Positions 59,001 to 64,000 of a stretch of 64,000 nucleotides of DNA are shown here, one piece after another. Position 1 is the stretch's first letter, and every line of letters begins with the position of its first letter. The stretch covers positions 239,501-303,500 of the forward strand of contig CAJNDS010002046.1 of the NCBI GenBank assembly GCA_905221605.1, read 5' to 3'. The position numbers and the translations under genes are program-made. This stretch comes from Symbiodinium natans. Taxonomy: Eukaryota; Sar; Dinophyceae; Suessiales; Symbiodiniaceae. The notes beneath the pieces were generated by a model. The model did no database searches, was not told the origin of the DNA, and saw nothing but the letters and a program-made list of their open reading frames with translations.

Positions 59001-62000
59001 AGAAGGACCGCTTCTCAACAAACCTTCGCTCTCGCAGAGGCTGCAGCCTAGAATCCCTCCCAGGCCACCACACCCGGAGCACATCCGCAACACTCGAGAG
59101 CCCGGCACAGGACCGGAGGGCACAGCCTGCAGCAAAACGCGCTTCAGCATATGTGGTGCAAGATGTGCAAGAGCCTTCTCCCAGAGCTCATAGAAGGCTG
59201 GAATGGCTCTCAATCAAAGCGGGGAGAAATTTCAGAAAACTGTCAGGTGGTTGAAGCCGACTGCTTGCCTCGGGCATGTCCTCCGCGAATGAGAACTGGG
59301 CCCTTTGCTCAGCTGGGCTTGGCTAAACAAGGCTCCAAATTCCACTGAAACGCCATGAAACGTCCAAAAGCTGCAAAGCAAGAATGGAGGAAGATCAGCG
59401 GCTTCAACTCCAGGCAGTCGCAAGGCCATTCGGAGACTGAAAGAACACTCCTGGAAGACTCGGTCGATTCGGTCAGTACCCGTCTTGGGCACAGACTCTT
59501 GAGGTGCAGGCTCAGGTGCCTGCAAGAAGCACACCCCTTAAGCAAAGAAACAACGTACTCTGGGCAGCCTACAGCGGCTGTTTCTACGATCTCTGAGGGA
59601 CTCGGACCCGGCCCATGCCTCCTCGTCGTCGTCAAAGGAGAGGGGCGACTGCCTCTGCCGGGCTACAGATGCCACAAAACGGGGCCCCGACGCTAAGACA
59701 CGACAACCCGAAAGGGCAATGCAATCCCAACTAGTCCAACCTTCCAGGCGGAGATGAGGCTGCCGCCTGGTGCATGGTGCAGACTTTATTTAGCCCTGGG
59801 GCGCTGGAGGCGTCCGGGCAGGTTCAGCTCACAGCGTAGTGACAGTTGGGAGGCCTCTTCCTGCACCTCATCCTCGTCATCCTCGTCGTCGAAGCCCAAG
59901 GGCGCCGACCTTTGAAAACTTCGACTTCTTCAACCCTGGTTGATCTCACTTCTTGCATGCAGGAATCGATAATCTCATAAACCTTCTAAGTTTGGCCCTG
60001 GAGTGACTGGGAAAGCGGCTGCTGTGCCAAGGGGGAGGCCGTGGAGCCTGCCCGGAAAGTTTCAGCACTTGCGCAGGACTCTTGCCGCAATGTCCGCAAT
60101 GTCGGAAAGCCCGATCCGGCCTCGGGCAGCCTCAGCGCCAACAGCCTGAGCACATGCGCTGACTTCGGAAACATCCTGACAAGCACAACTTTCCGACAGC
60201 TTTCCGTTGTCCACTAGAATGGAAACTGTACTGCCGTCGCAAGCACGTTTCGCAGGAGGTTTTCAGGAGAGGGTTTTGCCAGGGCATATTCCTGGGTGCA
60301 TTGCTACGTTTCCTGTGTCGGGGTCGCTTCCGCTTTGTAGCTGAAGCGAGAACGCGATACTGAAGTGCAAGCAGGCTTTCAGCGCTGCATGTGCCGAACA
60401 TTGCCGAACCAACAGCCGAGCATTGGTCGTGATTTCGGCTTCTGGGGTGTGAGGGCCCGGCTGGGTCCTGCACCTCCTCGAAGGCAGCAAAAGGCTCCGG
60501 CCTGAAGTTTACATAAGTGCTCAGAGAATCACAAGCGCAGGCCAAGCTTTCAGGACTTACTGCCTAAATCACTATGCCCGCCGTACGCGTCCACAAGTCC
60601 ACGGGCCAAGATGTACTCACCTCGCTCAAGGGCCGAAACTGCGCTACTCGGCTACTCACCTGCGTCCGGTCCGCAAACCCCGGCCCGGCCGAGGCGGCCC
60701 AGGCGGCCGACAGAGGGCGAGCTTAGCCCGGGGCGGTGGGAGCGCTGCCGATCCTGCGGGACGGCGGGGTGGAGGAGCGGGTCGCGACATCCTTTTAGGT
60801 TTGCGTCAGGGCTTTGACTCAACAGAAAGAGGGAGAGTACCTCAAGCCATCTTAGTCCCTGCCCGAAACCCTCCTCAGCCCCAAATCGCAAAGGCCTTAG
60901 GCCTCACGTTGAACAGGCTCGGACATTGCAGAGCAAGGACAACAGTAGCCAGGCCTGTGGCTCCTCCAGCCTCAAATGGGCTTGTGGCGCCGGATACGGT
61001 ACGCATCGGTATGTCATTTGGGTTTCGGGCTTGGGGTTGTGTCCGGCACGGGCTCTTCAAGGGACATGCCTGAAAAAGAAAGAAACAGGACCATGCTGCT
61101 GCTGGCCGGACAAGTGCAGGACCATTTTGAGGGTCGCCAGCAAGTCCACCCCAAAGCCCAAAGTAGCCGAAGGGCGTGATCGGGACAAATAAATTGTATC
61201 AGTAGCTTGTTTTGAATGAGGCTACCCGGTTAACCGTTCTTGCTGAATCACCTGGTTGTCGTCTGAAATACACAACATGTAGCGTAGCCGCTGTGTTCGA
61301 ACTCTGCATCTTGGAGTCTTGGAGTCTTGGAGTCTTGGAGTCTTGGAGTCTTGGAGTCTTGGAGTCTTGGAGTCTTGAGGCTGCAAAGGAAGGCTTGAAC
61401 GTCATGAATGCCGGTACCAGCTCCCCACAAAATCTGTCCCAGGCACGTTGCCGCCGTCGACTTTGATCCTGTCCTCCTCTTCGTCAAAAGCGACGGGCAG
61501 AGGCCTTGGCATCAGTGGAAATGCTTGGCAATGCTTGGCAATGCTTGGCACGTGCTTGACAATTGTGGATTGGGAGGACAGCGTGATGACCTTTTCTTGT
61601 GCCATTCTTTCTGGAGAGCCCACTCGCAGAGCTGTGAGAGCTGTGCTCTGATCAGCTGTTAGGCCTATGAGCCTACAGAGCCTACACAACTCTACGGAAG
61701 CCTACGCGTAAGTCTACACAGAAGTCTGCACATAACACATTAAGTCTACAGGCGAAGAATCAGATCCAAGGACACCCCAAGCTCCGAAGCAAGACCCTGG
61801 ATCTCCCCACCGTGCCTTGTCGAAGGCGAAGAGCACGCACCGGTTTCTGTCAGTTTCCAAGGGATGCTTGCGCTATAGGGCAGCGTACCGTAAGGCTCAT
61901 CGGGGCGTGTCCATGCTACTAGCAGTATCAACGTTGCGTTTCGATATGCTTCCCGATAACATTGTTCTTGTTGACTGCCGTGAGGCGTAGTCTCAGTTCC

Positions 62001-63482
62001 ATGCAGCTCCAGATCAGGTGCATTGTGTCGCTCATGCGGGTATGCAATTAGGATGGATTCAGGGTTGCAGTGAAAGCTCAGGGCTACGGACTCCCGACAC
62101 CACCCAGCCTCCAGCAGTCCCAGCTGCCTTGGCGCTCGATACGACTCTTGTTACAGCATATTCCCATACAGTTCCTACCGTAGCACATGGTCTCTTCAAG
62201 AATCATTCCATCTGTCAGGGCTGGCCAATTTCGCGTTCAGCATAACTACACCTCTCAGGGTAATCCTGGCAGACTACAACTCTCATCAACACATATATCG
62301 GGCTTACGAGTATCGTGCTCTGAGGGACCCGGCCCATGCCTCCTCGTCGTCGTCGAAGGAGAGGGGCGACTGCCTCTGCCGGGCTACAGATGCCACAAAA
62401 CGGGCCCCGACGCTAAGACTTCAACGACAACCCGAAAGGGCAATGCAATCCCACAACTCAGAGGGCATTGGCAAAACCAGGTTCTTAGCCCGACGACCCA
62501 CATGATGCGTTCCCAATGGCTGGAGAGATAGCTTCCCTTCCCAAGATTGCTCCACAAATCAGAAGCAGACTCCCTGGCCTTAAGCTCTGAGACTCTGAGG
62601 TTCTTATGTGCAAGCCTTATGCCGCCACGAACATGGAAGCCTCGGAAGACCTTTAAGGTTTACAAAGGGGCAAACTAGTCCAACCTTCCAGGCGGAGATG
62701 AGGCTGCCGCCTGGTGCATGGTGCAGACTTTATTTAGCCCTGGGGCGCTGGAGGCGTCCGGGCAGGTTCAGCTCACAGCGTAGTGACAGTTGGGAGGCCT
62801 CTTCCTGCACCTCATCCTCGTCATCCTCGTCGTCGAAGCCCAAGGGCGCCGACCTTTGAAAACTTCGACTTCTTCAACCCTGGTTGATCTCACTTCTTGC
62901 ATGCAGGAATCGATAATCTCATAAACCCTCTAAGTTTGGCCCTGTGGAGTGGCTGGGAAAGCGGCTGCTGTGCCAAGGGGGAGGCCGTGGAGCCTGCCCG
63001 GAAAGTTTCAGCACTTGCGCAGGACTCTTGCCGCAATGTCCGCAATGTCGGAGTCGGCCATGACGGCAATTCCAAAACGTCCTGTGCCCTTCCGGAGCAG
63101 AAAGCCCGATCCGGCCTCGGGCAGCCTCAGCGCCAACAGCCTGAGCACATGCGCTGACTTCGGAAACATCCTGACAAGCACAACTTTCCGACAGCTTTCC
63201 GTTGTCCACTAGAATGGAAACTGTACTGCCGTCGCAAGCACGTTTTGCAGGAGGTTTTCAGGAGAGGGTTTTGCCAGGGCATATTCCTGGGTGCATTGCT
63301 ACGTTTCCTGTGTCGGGGTCACTTCCTCTTTTTAGCTGAAGCGAGAACGCGATACTGAAGTGCAAGCAGGCTTTCAGCGCTGCATGTGCAGAACAGCCGA
63401 GTATTGGTCGTGATTTCAGCTTCTGGGGTGTGAGGGCCCGGCTGGGTCCTGCACCTCCTCGAAGGCAGCAAAAGGCTCAGGC
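53004..63482 (-). CDS. large gene with 15 acidic-motif microexons
   Basis: Fifteen short minus-strand exons encode a variant of R-Q-x-P-L-x-F-(D/E/G)n. They lie at 53004-53046, 53469-53505, 54074-54119, 55294-55324, 56364-56394, 57428-57458, 58281-58317, 58612-58645, 59619-59652, 59867-59909, 60474-60501, 61474-61504, 62340-62373, 62811-62853 and 63455-63482. All are preceded by AG and followed by a donor after GAG: GT in eight, GC in five, GA in two. Lengths (28-46 nt) are all 1 mod 3, giving phase 2 in and 0 out. Leu codons vary (TTG, CTG, CTA, CTC), as do Phe and Asp codons, while the residues stay fixed, which indicates selection on protein. Flanking DNA is unrelated between copies. The product would be a long disordered protein carrying a repeated acidic linear motif. 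Function and family are unknown. The gene runs past the window end. Confidence 0.68.
53292..53323 (-). CDS. linker exon of the acidic-motif gene
   Basis: This 32-nt exon has phase 0 in (CTGCTGAG|GCG) and phase 2 out (CCAAT|GTAAGCAC, a strong donor). It encodes AARRVNSSGP and supplies the two bases needed before the microexon at 53004-53046, so the join reads SSGPMQAPLSFGDEDDDEE. Confidence 0.5.
53768..53917 (-). CDS. 50-codon exon of the acidic-motif gene
   Basis: It is bounded by TTCGCAAG|GTC and by CAGAAT|GCAGCC (GC donor), phase 0 at both ends. It encodes VPAGSNALAAVDAGFRNLKP, then TWKFVSDGLPSNSYFNTLFA and HHSTTHSEQN. Its aromatic-rich, non-repetitive composition suggests a folded segment between microexons 54074-54119 and 53469-53505. 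The phase fits the microexon donor upstream. The domain is not recognised. Confidence 0.5.
54579..54692 (-). CDS. 38-codon exon in tandem unit (copies at 55655, 56721, 57783)
   Basis: The exon is bounded by TTTCGCAG|TAT and by CAGACC|GTAAGCC, a strong donor, phase 0 at both ends. It encodes RLRIATPRPVAMSDIIRTER followed by QAPKPPGLAQT, a basic, Pro-rich linker type. Copies lie at 55655-55768, 56721-56834 and 57783-57896. In the last, partial copy the acceptor CAG is changed to CAC, so that copy may be skipped. An overlapping second frame of the same strand is also open. Confidence 0.5.
55050..55078 (-). CDS. 29-nt linker exon in tandem unit (copies at 56120, 57184)
   Basis: It is bounded by CTGCCTCAG|GGT and by TCGAT|GTGAGGCC, a near-consensus donor, phase 0 in and 2 out. 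It encodes GFDMSSLES plus two bases. Copies are at 56120-56148 and 57184-57212. It has the same length and phases as the exon at 59957-59985. A further exon (phase 2 in) starts after the TC tract and TTTGCAG| at about 54831, reading CPHKVLLLGLWRLGSKFLGT. Confidence 0.45.
58439..58506 (-). CDS. 68-nt linker exon of the acidic-motif gene
   Basis: It starts after GGCTTCTAAG|TCG in phase 0 and ends ACAAG|GTGGGC in phase 2, encoding SYVTFPSSPASRSTEAPAPA and AT. It is a Ser/Pro/Ala-rich disordered linker, and its phases fit between the microexons at 58612-58645 and 58281-58317. The other frame over its 3' half reads PCEQKYGGTCPGCYK with the same donor but the wrong phase. I prefer the linker reading. 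Confidence 0.48.
59127..59519 (-). CDS. two exons of the acidic-motif gene, longer helical part
   Basis: Exon 59354-59519 follows a pyrimidine-rich acceptor (GTGTGCTTCTTGCAG|GCA). It encodes APEPAPQESVPKTGTDRIDR, VFQECSFSLRMALRLPGVEA and LPPFLLCSFWTFH, with a GC donor CAT G|GCGTTT (phase 1). Exon 59127-59197 follows CATTCCAG|CC (phase 1) and encodes FYELWEKALAHLAPHMLKRV and LLQ, ending CAG|GCTGTG (phase 0). The join keeps the frame. A later GT donor for the first exon (about 59341) is possible. These sit directly downstream of the microexon at 59619-59652. Confidence 0.5.
59741..59766 (-). CDS. 26-nt linker exon (second copy 62685-62710)
   Basis: It is bounded by ATGCACCAG|GCG and by GGAAG|GTTGGA, phase 0 in and 2 out, encoding AAASSPPG plus AG. 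Spliced to the microexon at 59619-59652 it reads AAASSPPGRQSPLSFDDDEE. The duplicate at 62685-62710 has identical signals. Confidence 0.45.
59957..59985 (-). CDS. 29-nt exon KVYEIIDSC (second copy 62901-62929)
   Basis: It starts after AAACTTAG|AAG in phase 0 and ends CTGCAT|GCAAGAAG (GC donor) in phase 2. It encodes KVYEIIDSC and joins the microexon at 59867-59909. Upstream it accepts the phase-0 donor of the exon at 60080-60175. The frame stays open further (EVRSTRVEEVEVFK), so a longer exon in another frame relation is an alternative. Confidence 0.42.
60080..60175 (-). CDS. 32-codon exon of the acidic-motif gene (intact copy)
   Basis: It is bounded by CTTGTCAG|GAT and by GCAAGA|GTCCTG, phase 0 at both ends. 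It encodes DVSEVSACAQAVGAEAARGR and IGLSDIADIAAR, an amphipathic helical segment. It follows the phase-0 donor of the microexon at 60474-60501. The duplicate at 63026-63170 carries a 49-nt insertion that destroys the frame. Confidence 0.52.
61316..61554. repeat. short tandem repeats TCTTGGAGT and AATGCTTGGC
   Basis: About seven units of the 9-mer TCTTGGAGT lie at 61316-61376 and three units of AATGCTTGGC at 61521-61552. The second lies just upstream (minus sense) of the microexon at 61474-61504. Confidence 0.9.
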
Positions 63483-64000
63483 CTGAAGTTTACATAAGTG
63501 CTCACAGAATCAAACGCGCACGCCAGAAGCTGCGCGCAGGTCAAGCTTTCAGGACTTACTGCCTAAATCACTATGCCCGGCCGTATGCGTCCACAAGTCC
63601 ACGGGCCAAGTCCACGGGCCAAGATGTACTCACGGCGCTTAAGGGCCGAAACTGCGCTATACTCGGCGTCCGGTCCGCAAACCCCGGCCCGGCCGAGGCG
63701 GCCCAGGCCGAGGCCACATCGCGCAGCGCAGAGTCAATCAAGAATCACAGAGGGCGAGCTTAGCCCGGGGCGGTGGGAGCGCTGCCGATCCTGCGGGACA
63801 GTGGGGTGGAGGAGCGGGTCGCGACATCCCTTTAGGTTTGCGTCAGGGCTTTGACTCAACATACGTTTGCCAGAGATGATGAAAGAGAGAAACGGAAAGA
63901 GGGAGAGAGTACGTCAAGCCATCTTAGTCCCTGCCCGAAACCCTCCTCAGCCCCAAATCGCAAAGGTTGCAAAGCAAGGACAACAGTAGCCAGGCCTGTG
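62320..64000. repeat. segmental duplication, right copy (runs off the window)
   Basis: It is the direct repeat of 59600-60960 and continues to the last base. It holds microexons 62340-62373, 62811-62853 and 63455-63482. The exon corresponding to 60080-60175 is 145 nt instead of 96 nt here, through a 49-nt insertion, so this copy may be non-functional unless that exon is skipped. Confidence 0.95.

Larger units (their letters stand above)
59600..60960. repeat. segmental duplication, left copy
   Basis: This copy is near-identical to 62320-64000. It includes two full microexons, the linker exons and the microexon at 60474-60501. Relative to the right copy it lacks about 220 bp (present as 62454-62673) and 49 bp (inside the exon at 63026-63170), and it has small indels near 60400, 60520 and 60900. 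The two copies lie about 2.7-3 kb apart in direct orientation. Confidence 0.95.

Noticed and set aside
53004-62853. Plus-strand reading of the acidic microexons (LLVVVEGEGRLPL-type frames)
   Set aside because: The plus frame is broken by stops or changed in several copies and has no splice signals at the homology borders. Synonymous variation supports the minus frame.

Overview
This window looks like nuclear DNA of a dinoflagellate (Symbiodiniaceae-like). That is an inference. The support is: coding capacity in short scattered exons rather than long ORFs; intron donors that start GT, GC or GA with acceptors often AG|G; many simple-sequence tracts; and degenerate interstitial copies of the plant/alveolate telomere motif TTTAGGG/CCCTAAA. 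No bacterial operon, rRNA, CRISPR or phage feature was seen. Most long ORFs here are chance or low-complexity ORFs. I called exons by combining an open frame with natural composition, splice signals and matching intron phase, so every exon model is a prediction without transcript support.

Layout. 1-7 kb: isolated exon candidates, two tRNA-like relics and a four-exon minus-strand gene model (5.35-6.44 kb). 7-15 kb: mostly repeats, with an AT-rich island at about 11.95-14.55 kb. 15.9-16.4 kb: a three-exon minus-strand model. 16.4-17.8 kb: CA/TA microsatellites and a degenerate repeat. 18.7-22.4 kb: single exon candidates on both strands. 23.7-24.9 kb: a decayed GSK3-family protein kinase pseudogene, the only region I can assign to a named family. 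30.4-31.1 kb: a second AT-rich island with its own repeats. 32.4-34.5 kb: three single exon candidates. 36.1-36.8 kb: a three-exon minus-strand gene end encoding a basic/acidic, probably nuclear protein. 37.8-38.5 kb: a plus-strand two-exon model starting right after a 10-bp tandem repeat. 41-47.4 kb: minisatellites, a 1.2 kb polypyrimidine tract and a GGGGCA array. 47.6-48.6 kb: a compact four-exon minus-strand gene end. 49.4-52.4 kb: TTTGAA-rich and telomere-like degenerate repeats.

53.0-63.5 kb holds the most unusual feature. It is a minus-strand array of 15 tiny exons (28-46 nt), each encoding a variant of Q-x-P-L-x-F followed by an acidic run. All 15 have length 1 mod 3 and the same phases (2 in, 0 out), and each is bounded by AG|(G/T) and GAG|G(T/C/A). 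Between them lie candidate linker exons of length 2 mod 3 (phase 0 in, 2 out), so the parts fit into one large protein with a repeated acidic short linear motif. This locus has grown by duplication: about 3.3 tandem copies of a roughly 1.07 kb unit (54.3-57.9 kb), and a further copy of 59.6-61.0 kb at 62.3-64.0 kb that runs off the window. I do not recognise the protein.
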